From an uncultured Alphaproteobacteria bacterium (GTDB taxonomy: Bacteria; Pseudomonadota; Alphaproteobacteria; HIMB59; GCA-002718135), in assembly GCA_902571865.1 (NCBI GenBank), contig CACGDO010000006.1, positions 77,069 through 117,676 on the forward strand: DNA of 40,608 bases. Reading direction: 5' to 3'. Shown here in pieces: positions 9,135-19,239 of the stretch. Position 1 is the first letter of the stretch. Every line of letters starts with the position of its first letter. Under the pieces are notes generated by a model. The model was not told the DNA's origin, searched no databases, and worked only from the letters and a program-made list of their open reading frames with translations. The position numbers were made by a program, and so were the translations under genes.

Positions 9135-11651
9135 ATGATTAATATCGTTAATAAATTATTTGGTTCTATAAAATCTAATTCGTTCAAAAAATATGGAAGT
9201 TTTGTAGAAAAAGTAAATAACATAGAGAAAGAAATTTCACAGCTTACTGATCAAGAATTAAAAAATAAAACTAAGCATTTTAAAAATCAATTTAAAGATA
9301 CAGGGTCAATATCCAAATTATTGCCAGAAATATTTGCAGTAGTTAGAGAAACATCAAAAAGAACATTAGGTATGAGACACTACGATGTTCAAATAATAGG
9401 TGGAATGGTCTTATACGAAAACAAGATAGCTGAAATGAAAACAGGAGAGGGAAAAACCTTAGCAGCTACTCTAGCTGCTTATGCTAATGCTATTGAAAAT
9501 TTATCCGTACACATAATTACAGTTAATGATTATCTAGCCAAAAGAGATGCTGAATGGATGGGTCAAATATATAAATTTCTTGGTCTTAGTGTTGGATGTG
9601 TTACCTCTGAAACAGCTCATGAAGAAAGATCAAATCAATATGATTGTGACATTGTTTATGCAACTAACAATGAAATAGGTTTCGATTATTTAAGAGATAA
9701 TCTCAAAAATGATTTCAATAACTTATGTTTCAAAAAAAATGCGTTTGCAATTGTTGATGAAGTGGATAGTATTTTAATAGATGAAGCTAGAACACCACTA
9801 GTAATATCTGCTGAGTCTAACTCAAATACAGATTTATTTCCTAAAATAGATAAAATTATAAAAATTCTTAGAGATAATGATTTTGAAATAAATGAGGAAA
9901 GTAAAAGTATTTTACTTACTACAAGCGGAATGGAATTTTGTGAAAAATTACTAAAAGAAAATGAAATTATTAAAGAAGGGACACTGCAAGATTTAGGTAA
10001 TATGGTTTTAAACCATAATATTATTCAAGCTCTTAGAGCTCATCATTTATTTATCAAAGATAAAGATTACATAATTAAGGATAAAAATGTCGTCATTATT
10101 GATGAATTAACCGGTAGAGCCATGGAAGGCAGAAGATATGGGGATGGTTTGCATCAGGCAATTGAAGCAAAAGAAAACTTAATAATCCAAAAAGAAAATC
10201 AAACTATTGCATCAGTTACATATCAAAATTTTTTTAGGACTTATCATCGGCTAAGTGGAATGACAGGAACAGCAACAACAGAAGCAAAAGAATTTGAAAG
10301 TATATATGATTTAGAGGTTGTTGAAATTCCACCTAACATCAAAGTAAACCGGTTTGATAAAAATGATCAAATTTATATGACAAAAAGAGAAAAATACAAT
10401 GCTGTATTAGATTTAGTAAAATCGAGAAATAGTATCAATCAACCTATTCTTATAGGAACTACATCTGTACAGAATTCTATTAAAATTTCTGATTTATTAA
10501 AAAAAGAAAATTTAAAGCACAACATTTTGAATGCTAAAAATCACATGAGTGAAGCAAAAATTATTGAGGAAGCAGGCATGCCAGGTAATATTACTATATC
10601 AACAAATATGGCTGGAAGAGGAACTGATATTAAATTAGGAAATAATAATGATAATTTGAAAAAAGAAGCGATTGAAGCAGGCGGTCTACTAGTAATTGGA
10701 ACAGAAAGACATGAAAGTAGAAGAATAGATAATCAATTAAGAGGAAGATCTGGAAGGCAAGGAGATGTTGGAGAAAGTATTTTTTTCTTATCTTTAGAAG
10801 ACGATCTTATGAGAATATTCGGATCAAAAACTCTTGAAAATGTTTTATCAAAATTAGGCCTTAAAGATGGTGAAGTTATAACTCACTCTATGATTTCTAA
10901 ATCTTTAGAACGTGCTCAACAAAAAGTAGAAAGTCATAACTTTGATATGAGAAAACAAATTTTAAAATTTGACGATATATTGAACGATCAAAGAAAAATA
11001 ATCTATCAAAATAGAAGGGAAATTCTCAGCACAAATGATCAATCTATTATTATTCAAGATATGATTTTTGACTATGTTAATTATTTAATAGAACTTACCA
11101 TTCCTCCAAAAAAATACTCTCATGAATGGGATGGAAATTTATTAAAAGAAAAAATCAAAGAAACTTTTTCTATAGATATACCAATATTAAATTGGTTTGA
11201 TGAAGAAGGTGTCGATGATGAAGAAATTAAAAAAAGATTATTAGATCAAATAAATCAAAAATATAAAGAAAAACAAAATCAATATTCAACTGAATTATTT
11301 AAATTTGCGGAAAAAAGAGTAATGTTATTTCAAATAGATAAAGATTGGAGAGATCATTTAGCTGCAATGGATTCTTTACGTGGAAGTGTTAACTTAAGAG
11401 CTATGGGAGGTAAAGATCCATTTTATGAATATAAAAAAGAATCTTTTGATTATTTTGATGAGATGCTTTCAAACCAAAATGAAAGAGTGTTAAAAACACT
11501 ATTTAATGTTAAATTAGTGAGCAACAATGATGATGAGAATTTAAGAAAACAGCCTCAAGAACCCCGAAGAATAATAACTAAGAAAATAGGTAGAAATGAA
11601 CCATGCCCATGTGGATCAGGTAAAAAATATAAACAATGTCATGGAAACTAA
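9135..11651 (+). CDS. secA: Preprotein translocase ATPase SecA
   Basis: SecA drives unfolded preproteins through SecYEG. The 838-residue protein has Walker A MKTGEGKT at 101-108, the DEAD-type [16 protein letters not shown], the preprotein cross-linking region, the second helicase domain with [23 protein letters not shown], the helical scaffold/wing domains ([18 protein letters not shown]) and the C-terminal zinc finger [18 protein letters not shown] with C824, C826, C835 and H836, which binds SecB and phospholipid. It is somewhat shorter than the roughly 900 residues of E. coli SecA, mainly through a short linker before the zinc finger. It is a single plus-strand gene and its stop overlaps that of accA by 4 bp. 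Confidence 0.97.
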   Translation: MINIVNKLFGSIKSNSFKKYGSFVEKVNNIEKEISQLTDQELKNKTKHFKNQFKDTGSISKLLPEIFAVVRETSKRTLGMRHYDVQIIGGMVLYENKIAEMKTGEGKTLAATLAAYANAIENLSVHIITVNDYLAKRDAEWMGQIYKFLGLSVGCVTSETAHEERSNQYDCDIVYATNNEIGFDYLRDNLKNDFNNLCFKKNAFAIVDEVDSILIDEARTPLVISAESNSNTDLFPKIDKIIKILRDNDFEINEESKSILLTTSGMEFCEKLLKENEIIKEGTLQDLGNMVLNHNIIQALRAHHLFIKDKDYIIKDKNVVIIDELTGRAMEGRRYGDGLHQAIEAKENLIIQKENQTIASVTYQNFFRTYHRLSGMTGTATTEAKEFESIYDLEVVEIPPNIKVNRFDKNDQIYMTKREKYNAVLDLVKSRNSINQPILIGTTSVQNSIKISDLLKKENLKHNILNAKNHMSEAKIIEEAGMPGNITISTNMAGRGTDIKLGNNNDNLKKEAIEAGGLLVIGTERHESRRIDNQLRGRSGRQGDVGESIFFLSLEDDLMRIFGSKTLENVLSKLGLKDGEVITHSMISKSLERAQQKVESHNFDMRKQILKFDDILNDQRKIIYQNRREILSTNDQSIIIQDMIFDYVNYLIELTIPPKKYSHEWDGNLLKEKIKETFSIDIPILNWFDEEGVDDEEIKKRLLDQINQKYKEKQNQYSTELFKFAEKRVMLFQIDKDWRDHLAAMDSLRGSVNLRAMGGKDPFYEYKKESFDYFDEMLSNQNERVLKTLFNVKLVSNNDDENLRKQPQEPRRIITKKIGRNEPCPCGSGKKYKQCHGN

Positions 11652-12586
11652 ATATCTGATGTTATGTTTAAATATTTTTCTTTTCTTATTTGAACCAGTT
11701 CTTTTATTGAAATTTGTTTAAGCTCTTTGATAAGGCTAATAATCTTTTTTTTTATTATTTCTGCTTGTTTTTTGGGATGTCTATGAGCTCCTCCATACGG
11801 TTCTGGAATTATCTCATCAATAATTTTAAAATTTTTGCAGTCAGCTGATGTTAATTTTAAAGTTTTTGCTGCTTCTTGAGAATATTCAGTATTTCTCCAT
11901 AAAATAGATGCACAACCTTCAGGAGAAATAACTGAGTATATTGAATGTTCTAACATTAAAACTCTATCCGAAGTCGCTATTCCAATTGCTCCACCAGAAC
12001 CTCCTTCTCCAATTATTATTGAAATTGTAGGAATCTTAGTTTTTAAAAAATAAAGAATTGATGAGGCGATAGACTCAGATTGACCTCTTTCTTCAGCATC
12101 TTTTCCTGGAAATGCTCCTGCAGTATCCACAAATGAAATTAAAGGTAATTTAAATTTTTCAGCTAATTTTAATAATCTTTGAACTTTTCTATATCCTTCT
12201 GGTTTAGCCATACCAAAATTATGCTTAATTCTTTTTTCCATCGTATTACCTTTTTCTGTTCCTATAAAAAAAACAGAATTACCATTAATTTCTGCCAGGC
12301 CTCCCACTATTGCATTATCATCTGCATATTTTTTATCTCCGTGTAATAGTACTACATTATTAAATATACTTTGTATGTAGTCTAAAGTATGAGGTCTTTC
12401 ACTGTGTCGTGATACTTGAACTTTTTGCCAGGGATCTAGGTTAGAATAAATTTTTTTATAAAGATCATCTTTTTCTTTATTTAATTTTGTTATTTTATCA
12501 ATATTTAACTCTTTATTATTATTCAGTTGATTCAATAAAGTTTCGATTTTCTCAACCTCATTTTCAAATTCAAAATATTTGATCAT
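11648..12586 (-). CDS. accA: Acetyl-CoA carboxylase carboxyltransferase subunit alpha
   Basis: AccA with AccD forms the carboxyltransferase that makes malonyl-CoA, the first committed step of fatty acid synthesis. The 312-residue protein has the typical N-terminal helical lead ([17 protein letters not shown]), [62 protein letters not shown] and [14 protein letters not shown]. Length is close to E. coli AccA (319). The ATG at 12584-12586 overlaps the TGA of the 586-residue gene as ATGA, so translation is probably coupled. The stop overlaps the secA stop by 4 bp. Confidence 0.97.
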   Translation of the reverse strand: MIKYFEFENEVEKIETLLNQLNNNKELNIDKITKLNKEKDDLYKKIYSNLDPWQKVQVSRHSERPHTLDYIQSIFNNVVLLHGDKKYADDNAIVGGLAEINGNSVFFIGTEKGNTMEKRIKHNFGMAKPEGYRKVQRLLKLAEKFKLPLISFVDTAGAFPGKDAEERGQSESIASSILYFLKTKIPTISIIIGEGGSGGAIGIATSDRVLMLEHSIYSVISPEGCASILWRNTEYSQEAAKTLKLTSADCKNFKIIDEIIPEPYGGAHRHPKKQAEIIKKKIISLIKELKQISIKELVQIRKEKYLNITSDI

Positions 12587-14343
12587 ATAATAAATTTATA
12601 ATTTTTTAATACCTCTAAAATTATATTTCTAAATAAATCACCATTATTATAGTTTAAGTATCCATTAAGTATAAGTTTAAGATGTTCTGGATGAATACTA
12701 TTCCATTCTTTGCCATTCAAAGATATAAGTGAATAAAAAAGAAATTTCTCATCATTATTTTCAATAATACTATTTTGAATCTGATTTAAGAGAAATATTG
12801 ACGGCATAATTCTATCATCAAAAACTTTATCTAAACTTAGATTTGTATTAAAGTTTATTTCTAACTTCATTACAGCTTTCAGAACATATAATAATTCTGC
12901 ATTTTTATTTCCTTCAATGTCAGTATAATTATTTAAAGTTATATTGATAGAATTTATAAATGTTTCTAAATCATTAGAGGAATATAAGTCTATTAAAATT
13001 CTAGCATAAATACTTTTAGAATCTATTTGTTTTGCATTTTCATATAATTCAATCCACTCAAATGCTGAGTCATAATTATTATTAAAGAGATGTGCAGAAG
13101 CTATTTCCGGCCCATATATTATATTTTCTGAATTAGCTTGAATAGAAGCCAACATATTATTTGATAATTTATATGCTATTTCTTCTAAATTATGTTTTTT
13201 AGCATAATCCCAAAACTCGATTAAGACATTTAATCTATCATTTGGAAAGATTTGAATGTTTACTAACTGAAATAAAAAAGCCATGCTCAACTCATTATTA
13301 TTTGAAAATGAAACTAATGTTTCTTTTGGATTATTTAATTGATTTGAATTGAAATCTGCTGACATATATAAAGCAGACAGGCTATCTACTGTAATTAAGT
13401 TTTCTAAAAAACTTTCATTAGCTGCCTTTATTCTTAAATCTATAGGTGAAGATTGATTTAGAATTATTGGAATAGATAGATTTTTTTTATCGAGCTCATA
13501 AAATTCATGTGAAAAAGGTAGTTCAGCAATTCTAGTCATAGCACTATATAGAAAAATTAATTCTGAATTAATTTCAGGATTTTTAATTTCTTTATCAATA
13601 TTAAATTGATCTGATGATTTAGATATTAACAAAAATAAATTTTGAAAATAATTATCTAAATTTTTTTCAGTTTCTAACAAGATTGAATTTAGTAAAGTAG
13701 CCTCTGACTGATTATCATTTAAAATTAAACAAAATATATCTAATTTTTCTAAAAAGAAATTATCTAATTTTATATTTGAATTTAATTCTTCTTTAAAATT
13801 GCAAGCTTCGTTTAATTGAAAAGTTGATAAAAGATAATTTAATTTAATACTAGTATAGAAATTCAAATTTTCATTTTCATTAATTTGATATCTTTCAATT
13901 AATTCGTAAGACTTATTAATTTGACCAATAGATTTAAAGTAATTAATAATTAAGAAAAATATTTCATTATCTTTTTCATTTTCTAGATTTAATTGAAAAT
14001 TTTCTAAAACTTTAATTATTTGGTTTTGTAAGGTTTTAGAATTAATTTTTTTAAGATTGTCAAAATAATTTTTTAGATCTTTTGTTTCATTTTCAAATAT
14101 AAAATTATTTTTATTTTTTTCAATTTGACTTACTTCTACTTCATTAATTTCAACTTCATCGAGTTCATTTGAACCTGCAACTATTTCATCAGTTTCTTCC
14201 TCTTCATTAAGATTATCTAAAACCATCTGGTCTAGACTTTTGCTTTCATGTAAATTTATAACCTCTACTTCATTTTGTCCCTCATCATTTGCGAAAATCG
14301 AGGTTGAAAATAAATATAATAAAATAATAAAAATAAATTTCAT
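12583..14343 (-). CDS. Exported helical-repeat-like protein of unknown function, 586 residues
   Basis: I do not recognise a named family. Residues 1-18 (KFIFIILLYLFSTSIFA) look like a Sec signal peptide with cleavage before NDEG, so the protein should be periplasmic. Residues 19-85 are an acidic low-complexity stretch rich in Glu, Asp and Asn. From about 86 to the end it reads as a long all-alpha protein with repeated Leu/Asn/Glu-rich helices (for example INKSYELIERYQINENENLN, YDSAFEWIELYENAKQ), suggestive of a TPR-like solenoid without clear repeat consensus. It is joined by ATGA overlaps to the 42-residue membrane protein upstream and to accA downstream. A role in the envelope is an inference from the signal peptide only. 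Confidence 0.75.
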   Translation of the reverse strand: MKFIFIILLYLFSTSIFANDEGQNEVEVINLHESKSLDQMVLDNLNEEEETDEIVAGSNELDEVEINEVEVSQIEKNKNNFIFENETKDLKNYFDNLKKINSKTLQNQIIKVLENFQLNLENEKDNEIFFLIINYFKSIGQINKSYELIERYQINENENLNFYTSIKLNYLLSTFQLNEACNFKEELNSNIKLDNFFLEKLDIFCLILNDNQSEATLLNSILLETEKNLDNYFQNLFLLISKSSDQFNIDKEIKNPEINSELIFLYSAMTRIAELPFSHEFYELDKKNLSIPIILNQSSPIDLRIKAANESFLENLITVDSLSALYMSADFNSNQLNNPKETLVSFSNNNELSMAFLFQLVNIQIFPNDRLNVLIEFWDYAKKHNLEEIAYKLSNNMLASIQANSENIIYGPEIASAHLFNNNYDSAFEWIELYENAKQIDSKSIYARILIDLYSSNDLETFINSINITLNNYTDIEGNKNAELLYVLKAVMKLEINFNTNLSLDKVFDDRIMPSIFLLNQIQNSIIENNDEKFLFYSLISLNGKEWNSIHPEHLKLILNGYLNYNNGDLFRNIILEVLKNYKFII

Positions 14344-14468
14344 TTTAAATTTAGAGAATAATTCTCTGTAATAATTGCTGATGGTGAAGGAATTTCTATC
14401 ATATATAGTGACACAAAAACGATTATTGTTAGTATTGCAAAAAAATATATAATGTACCTGTTTTTCAT
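14340..14468 (-). CDS. Small membrane protein, 42 residues, coupled to the exported protein gene
   Basis: I translated this frame by hand: ATG at 14466-14468, 42 codons, TGA at 14340-14342. The product begins MKNRYIIYFFAILTIIVFVS and ends in NYSLNLK. Residues 5-22 form one membrane helix after a basic N-terminus, followed by a Pro/Ser-rich turn (IPSPS) and a short tail, so it is probably a single-pass protein with its C-terminus outside the cytoplasm, or a small lipid-free signal-anchor peptide. Its TGA overlaps the ATG of the next gene (ATGA), the same junction type as between that gene and accA. A weak TATATT (14490-14495, minus) could serve as -10. Real coding is supported by the exact overlap and by the plausible topology, not by homology. 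Confidence 0.55.
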   Translation of the reverse strand: MKNRYIIYFFAILTIIVFVSLYMIEIPSPSAIITENYSLNLK

Positions 14469-14564
14469 ATATGCTTATAACAAATGTCTAATATAGGTTT
14501 TTACCATTTTTTTAAGTATTTTCTAATTTCAACAAAAATTTGTCAATAATAAGAAATAATTACT

Positions 14565-15101
14565 ATGATTGATCTGAATATGATTAAAAAGAAAAATATT
14601 TGTATTATAGGCCTTATGGGTTCGGGTAAGTCAATTATAGGAAAAGATTTGAGCAAATATCTAAATTTTAAATTTTATGACACTGATAAAGAAATTGAGC
14701 TTAAAACAAAAAAAAATATAAGTTTAATTTTTAAAGAACAAGGGGAGTCTTATTTTAGAGATATTGAAGAAAAAATATGTGTTAGTTTATTAAATTACAA
14801 TAATTGTGTAATTTCTCTAGGTGGTGGCAGTATAATAAATAAAAAAATTAGGAATGAAATTAAAAAAAATTCTTATTCTATTTATCTACAAGTTAAAATA
14901 AACAATTTAGTAGATAGGCTCAAGTCATCAAAAAAAAGACCACTATTAAATAAAAATCATAGTAATAGAGAAATACTTAAAAATCTCTATGATAAAAGAC
15001 GAAAATTTTATGAAAATGCTGATTTTATTGTAGGTAACGATAATGATAAGTTTCAAGTATTAGAAAAAATTAAATCTAACCTTAATATATATGCAAAATA
15101 G
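14565..15101 (+). CDS. aroK: Shikimate kinase
   Basis: Shikimate kinase phosphorylates shikimate at O3 in the chorismate pathway. The 178-residue P-loop protein has Walker A GLMGSGKS at 16-23, the shikimate-binding DTDKEIE and SYFRDIEEKI blocks, LGGGSI, and the LID arginine region SSKKRPLL. Length is normal. Met6 is an alternative start; the upstream ATG is kept because nothing contradicts it. The stop overlaps the start of aroB by 11 bp, and aroK-aroB-CNNM is a standard alphaproteobacterial gene run. Confidence 0.95.
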   Translation: MIDLNMIKKKNICIIGLMGSGKSIIGKDLSKYLNFKFYDTDKEIELKTKKNISLIFKEQGESYFRDIEEKICVSLLNYNNCVISLGGGSIINKKIRNEIKKNSYSIYLQVKINNLVDRLKSSKKRPLLNKNHSNREILKNLYDKRRKFYENADFIVGNDNDKFQVLEKIKSNLNIYAK

Positions 15102-16158
15102 ATTATTAATAAAAAATAAAAATTTAAAAACTGAAATAATAATTAGAAAAAATTATATTTCTAAATTTATTGAAGAAATTGCAAATAAAAATGAAAGGGT
15201 ATTCTGTATTTTTGATTCAAAAGTTAAAAATAGCTTTAAATTTACTAAACAAAAAAATATAAAAGTATTTTCAATTAAATGTGGAGAAGAAATAAAAACT
15301 ATTAATGTATACAAAGACCTAACTGAAAAATTAATTAAAAACAATGTTAATAGAAGATCTATTATTGTTGCTATTGGGGGAGGTACATTAGGCGATTTAG
15401 TTGGATTTGCAGCAAGTACTGTATTAAGAGGCTTGGATTTTTTTCTTGTTCCAACAACACTATTATCTCAAGTAGACAGTTCAATTGGAGGTAAAAATGG
15501 TATTAATACAAATTTCGGTAAAAATTTAATTGGAACTTTTTATCAGCCTAAAAAAGTACTTATTGATATTTCTGTTTTAAATAGCCTGCCAAAAAAACAA
15601 ATAAAATCAGGATATGCAGAGATAATCAAACATGCATTGATTAATGATTATTCTTTTTTTTGTTGGCTGGAAAAAAATTCAAATAAATTACTTAATTTGA
15701 ATAAATCCTTTTTAGAAAAAGCAATTTATAAATCAATTAAAATTAAGCTTTTTTATGTAAATAAAGATGAAAAAGAAATTTTATTAAATAATAATTCTAG
15801 AGCAATGTTAAATTTTGGACATACAATTGGTCATGCGATAGAAAGTCATTATAATTATAAAAAATATAATCATGGTGAATCAATTTCAATAGGAATGATT
15901 ACTGAAGCAAAGATATCAAATTATCTTGGTTTGTTGTCATCTGTTGAATTAGAAAGAATAATTACTCATTTTAAAAAATGTAGACTTAAAATATATGATT
16001 ATATTATAAAGGATAAATTATTGATTAATAAATTAACAAAAGATAAAAAAAATTACCTTAATTATATAAATTTTTCACTAATTAATAAAATAGGTAGTTC
16101 AATTTTTTACAAAAAACTAGATAAAAATAAAGTTTATAAGATTTTAAAAAATATATAA
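15091..16158 (+). CDS. aroB: 3-dehydroquinate synthase
   Basis: AroB converts DAHP to 3-dehydroquinate using NAD+ and a divalent metal. The 355-residue protein shows the NAD-binding GGGTLGDLVGFAASTVLRG, the substrate block VPTTLLSQVDSSIGGKNGIN, the metal ligands Glu in GYAEIIKHAL, His in NFGHTIGHAIE and His in YNHGESISIGM. It is lysine- and asparagine-rich like its neighbours. It starts inside the last codons of aroK and its TAA shares one base with the ATG of the CNNM gene (TAATG), so the three genes are cotranslated. Confidence 0.95.
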   Translation: MQNRLLIKNKNLKTEIIIRKNYISKFIEEIANKNERVFCIFDSKVKNSFKFTKQKNIKVFSIKCGEEIKTINVYKDLTEKLIKNNVNRRSIIVAIGGGTLGDLVGFAASTVLRGLDFFLVPTTLLSQVDSSIGGKNGINTNFGKNLIGTFYQPKKVLIDISVLNSLPKKQIKSGYAEIIKHALINDYSFFCWLEKNSNKLLNLNKSFLEKAIYKSIKIKLFYVNKDEKEILLNNNSRAMLNFGHTIGHAIESHYNYKKYNHGESISIGMITEAKISNYLGLLSSVELERIITHFKKCRLKIYDYIIKDKLLINKLTKDKKNYLNYINFSLINKIGSSIFYKKLDKNKVYKILKNI

Positions 16159-17405
16159 TGCCTAGTACATTTCTTCTTCTATTACTTATAATCCTAGTAG
16201 TACTATCTGGTTTTTTATCAGGATCTGAAACTGCAATAACTGCAACTTCAAAAGCAAGGATACTATATAAGAAAAAAAAAGGAAGTAAAAGAGCAGCATA
16301 TGTTCTTGAACTTTTAGATAAAAAAGACAACGTAATATCCACTTTACTACTTTCAAATAACTTAGTTAATATTCTTGCATCTTCTCTAGCGACTGCGTTT
16401 TTTTATGATATTTTTGGAGTGGAAGGTATTTTTTACGCAACACTTTTAATGACCGTTGTAATAGTAATCTTCGCTGAAGTTCTACCCAAAACATATGCGA
16501 TTAATAGACCAAATAGAACTGCATTGTTAATTTCTCCAATTATCTATTATTTAAATAAGATTTTATTCATATTTGTTTTTTTTATTAATTTAATCGTAAA
16601 ATTAATTTTTAGAAAAAATGATAATGATATAAAAAATATAGATCTTCAATCAGAAGAAGAATTAAAAGGCGTAATAGACCTATATAAAACTTCAAATCCA
16701 GACTATGAGCAAGAAAAGGATATGTTACAAAGCATATTACAGTTAAATGATATAACTGTTGAAGAAATTTTTACTCATCGAAAAAATATTTACTCAATAG
16801 ATTCATCTCTAAAAACAAGGGAAATTATAGATAAGATTAATAATTCTCGATATACTCGCATTCCATTTTGGAAAGGCAATCCTGAAAATATTATTGGACT
16901 ATTAAATGTAAGGACCTTAAATATAGATTTAAAAAATCATAATGAGTCAAAGGAAATTATTTTTGATAAAATTTCTGATCCATGGTTCATTCCTGAAACA
17001 ACAAATCTATTAGAACAGTTAGTTGAATTTAAAAAAAGAAAAGAACATTTAGCTTTTGTTGTAGATGAGTTTGGTGAATTACTTGGATTAATAACCTTAG
17101 AAGATATTATTGAAGAAATAGTTGGAGAAATTGTAGATGAAATTGATGTCCCAGAAAATGATTTTAAACTAAATAACTATGGTAAGGTGATAATTAATGG
17201 TGAGAAAAATATTAGAGATTTATATAAAAATTTTGATATAGATCCACCAGAAGTTGAATCATCTACAATAGCTGGATATATTTTAGATATTTCAAAAAAA
17301 ATACCTTCATATGGTGAATCTTTTAAAGATAATTTTTTTAAATATAAGATTTTATCACATTCAAAAAAACAAATATCTAAAATTGAAATTTCAAAAATTA
17401 ATTAA
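16158..17405 (+). CDS. CNNM/CorC family transporter (DUF21, CBS pair, CorC_HlyC domain)
   Basis: Members of this family export or regulate Mg2+ (CNNM, CorC, YfjD, often misnamed haemolysin C). The 415-residue protein has a DUF21 membrane domain with about four hydrophobic segments in residues 1-155 (FLLLLLIILVVLSGFLSGSE; the family's SGSETAI and LLSNNLVNILASSLAT are present), a CBS pair at about 190-330 (VEEIFTHRKNIYSI; LAFVVDEFGELLGLITLEDI) and a C-terminal CorC_HlyC domain from about 335. It follows aroK-aroB with a 1-bp overlap. Its stop overlaps the bolA stop by 8 bp (TTAATTAA). Confidence 0.9.
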   Translation: MPSTFLLLLLIILVVLSGFLSGSETAITATSKARILYKKKKGSKRAAYVLELLDKKDNVISTLLLSNNLVNILASSLATAFFYDIFGVEGIFYATLLMTVVIVIFAEVLPKTYAINRPNRTALLISPIIYYLNKILFIFVFFINLIVKLIFRKNDNDIKNIDLQSEEELKGVIDLYKTSNPDYEQEKDMLQSILQLNDITVEEIFTHRKNIYSIDSSLKTREIIDKINNSRYTRIPFWKGNPENIIGLLNVRTLNIDLKNHNESKEIIFDKISDPWFIPETTNLLEQLVEFKKRKEHLAFVVDEFGELLGLITLEDIIEEIVGEIVDEIDVPENDFKLNNYGKVIINGEKNIRDLYKNFDIDPPEVESSTIAGYILDISKKIPSYGESFKDNFFKYKILSHSKKQISKIEISKIN

Positions 17406-17652
17406 TTTTAATTTCTAATGAATGTAATCCAATTTTAAATTCTTCTTCAAGTAAACTATTGATAATCCTATGAATATTTAATCTATTAATTGGAGAGTTA
17501 TCTTTTTTCGTCATGATGATCTTTATGTGAGTTTCACCACTACCGGTAAAATTATTATGCCCCTTATGCAAATTTGAATTGTCAATAATTTCTAATAAAA
17601 AATTATCAAATTTATTTGATAATATTTTATCAATTCTTTGCTTACGATTCAT
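17398..17652 (-). CDS. BolA family protein
   Basis: BolA-fold proteins pair with monothiol glutaredoxins in iron-sulfur and iron handling, or act as regulators. The 84-residue protein has the class II KH-like fold signature: N-terminal helix (NRKQRIDKILSNKF), the GSGETHIKIIMT block containing the variable metal-ligand region and a conserved His, and the C-terminal HRIINSLLEEEF...GLHSLEIKI. It is divergent from the J-domain gene with only 23 bp between the starts used here. A bolA/J-domain/cobS/cobT order is typical of alphaproteobacteria. Confidence 0.9.
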   Translation of the reverse strand: MNRKQRIDKILSNKFDNFLLEIIDNSNLHKGHNNFTGSGETHIKIIMTKKDNSPINRLNIHRIINSLLEEEFKIGLHSLEIKIN

Positions 17653-17665
17653 TATTTTTAAACTA

Positions 17666-17671
17666 TATAAT
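17666..17671 (+). promoter_or_regulatory. -10 element just before the J-domain gene; imperfectly symmetric
   Basis: CTATATAATAG (17664-17674) holds TATAAT on the plus strand at 17666-17671, four bases before the GTG start of the J-domain gene. The minus strand reads TATTAT (17667-17672), which could serve bolA with a leader of about 8 nt. The arms CTAT/ATAG are symmetric. If used, transcription on the plus strand would start at or next to the GTG, that is a leaderless mRNA. No -35 match is seen. Confidence 0.35.
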
Positions 17672-17675
17672 AGGT

Positions 17676-18263
17676 GTGGGTAAACATAAAATAGATATTA
17701 ATAAAAATAGTCTTTCTTGGGAAAAAACATTTTTTAGAAAATGTGATAACAAAGATTGTAATAGTGAAGGTAAGTTTAAAGCACCAAAATCAAGAGTATT
17801 GTTAAATCAATATTATTATTTTTGCATAGAACATATTAAGGAATACAACAAATCATGGGATTTTTATAAAGGATTATCTGTTAATGAAATTGAGAATTCA
17901 ATGAGAGAGGATATTATTTGGAACAGACCATCTTGGCCATTAAAGGGAAATTATCACAAAGTAATGGATCAAATTAACAATTTTTTTAACGAAGAAATGA
18001 GCGATTTAAATCCAAATGAACGAGAGAATAATTACTTCAAAAATAAGTTGGTTGATGAAAATCTTACAAAAGAAGAAAGTAAAGCTTTATCATTATTCAA
18101 TCTAGATCTACCATTGACATTGGATAAAATTAAAAAAACTTACAAAAAACTAGTGAAAATATTTCACCCTGATGTAAATGGTAACGATAAAAAAGCAGAA
18201 GAAAAGTTTAAGGAAATAAATAACTCATACAAAATACTATTAAAAAAATTTAAAAATGACTGA
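17676..18263 (+). CDS. J-domain protein (alphaproteobacterial DnaJ-like, cobS-linked)
   Basis: The 195-residue protein is a co-chaperone-like protein. It has a cysteine-containing N-terminal region (RKCDNKDCNSEGKFKAPKSR, then YYYFCIEHIKEYNKSWDFYK and REDIIWNRPSWPL), a conserved block in the alphaproteobacterial family, and a C-terminal J domain with the HPD motif at 164-166 (FHPDVNGNDKKAEEKFKEIN). HPD stimulates Hsp70 ATPase. There is no ATG before the conserved block. I use GTG at 17676; a TTG at 17616 would run into the bolA coding sequence. The stop overlaps cobS by 8 bp, so it leads the cobS-cobT operon. Its client may be the CobS/CobT complex, which is inference. Confidence 0.85.
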   Translation: MGKHKIDINKNSLSWEKTFFRKCDNKDCNSEGKFKAPKSRVLLNQYYYFCIEHIKEYNKSWDFYKGLSVNEIENSMREDIIWNRPSWPLKGNYHKVMDQINNFFNEEMSDLNPNERENNYFKNKLVDENLTKEESKALSLFNLDLPLTLDKIKKTYKKLVKIFHPDVNGNDKKAEEKFKEINNSYKILLKKFKND

Positions 18264-19239
18264 TAAAAAAAATATAGAAATATCGCCTAATATAAAAATT
18301 GACCCCAAAGAAATATTTGGAGTTTCTTGTGAGTTTGAGGTTTATAAGTTTAAAGAAAAAACTGAACACGTACCAGAAATAGATCAAGCATATATTTTTG
18401 ATCCAGCTACAACTCTTTCAATACTGGCAGGATTTTCTTCTAATAGAAGAGTTTTGATTCAAGGATATCATGGTACTGGTAAATCTACTCATATCGAACA
18501 AGTAGCAGCTAGACTTAATTGGCCATGTATTAGAATTAATTTAGATAGTCACATCAGTAGGATAGATTTGATTGGCAAAGATGCTATCGTACTCAAAGAT
18601 AATAAACAGGTCACAGAGTTTCAGGATGGCATACTTCCTTGGTCATATAAAAATCCTGTAGCTTTAGTGTTTGATGAGTATGATGCAGGCAGACCTGATG
18701 TAATGTTTGTAATTCAACGTATTTTGGAGTCAGAAGGTAAATTAACTCTACTGGATCAATCAAGAGTAATTAAACCTCACAAATTTTTTAGGTTGTTTGC
18801 TACAGCAAATACTGTTGGTCTTGGTGATACATCTGGTTTGTATCATGGTACTCAACAAATAAACCAAGGTCAAATGGATAGATGGAATATCGTATCTACA
18901 TTAAATTACCTTAGTAATGAGCAAGAAATAAATATTATATTAAGTAAAATAAAAAAACTTAATAATAAGGATGGCAAAGACGTCGTTAAATGCATGGTAG
19001 CTACTGCAGATCTTTCTAGATCAGGATTCATTAATGGTGATATTTCAACTGTTATGAGTCCAAGAACTGTATTGACTTGGGCAGAAAATTATCTTCTATT
19101 CAATGATATAGAATATTCTTTTAAACTATCTTTTTTAAATAGATGCGATGAAATGGAGAGGTCTATCTTACAGGAATATTTTCAAAGGTCATTTGGAATT
19201 GATATTACTGATGCTAAGGTAGCCAATGTCAAAGAATAG
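18256..19239 (+). CDS. cobS: CobS-type AAA+ ATPase
   Basis: CobS is the AAA+ subunit of aerobic cobaltochelatase, with CobT and CobN. The 327-residue protein has Walker [10 protein letters not shown] at 70-78, Walker B VFDEYD at 138-143, sensor 1 in [23 protein letters not shown], and the arginine-finger region [12 protein letters not shown], all typical of the MoxR/CobS group. It overlaps the J-domain gene by 8 bp and cobT by 14 bp. The family call is firm, but cobalt insertion is not shown: no cobN or other cobalamin gene is in the window, and CobS/CobT pairs are kept in some alphaproteobacteria thought not to make B12. Confidence 0.9.
   Translation: MTDKKNIEISPNIKIDPKEIFGVSCEFEVYKFKEKTEHVPEIDQAYIFDPATTLSILAGFSSNRRVLIQGYHGTGKSTHIEQVAARLNWPCIRINLDSHISRIDLIGKDAIVLKDNKQVTEFQDGILPWSYKNPVALVFDEYDAGRPDVMFVIQRILESEGKLTLLDQSRVIKPHKFFRLFATANTVGLGDTSGLYHGTQQINQGQMDRWNIVSTLNYLSNEQEINIILSKIKKLNNKDGKDVVKCMVATADLSRSGFINGDISTVMSPRTVLTWAENYLLFNDIEYSFKLSFLNRCDEMERSILQEYFQRSFGIDITDAKVANVKE

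Noticed and set aside
14469-14564. RNA gene or riboswitch in the longest intergenic gap
   Set aside because: Only 96 bp, very AT-rich, with no stable stem or tRNA-like arms visible. A TTGACA on the minus strand (14541-14546) has no acceptable -10 at normal spacing.
17616-17675. Upstream TTG start for the J-domain protein
   Set aside because: It would overlap the 5' coding part of bolA and add 20 residues outside the conserved family block; GTG at 17676 avoids this.
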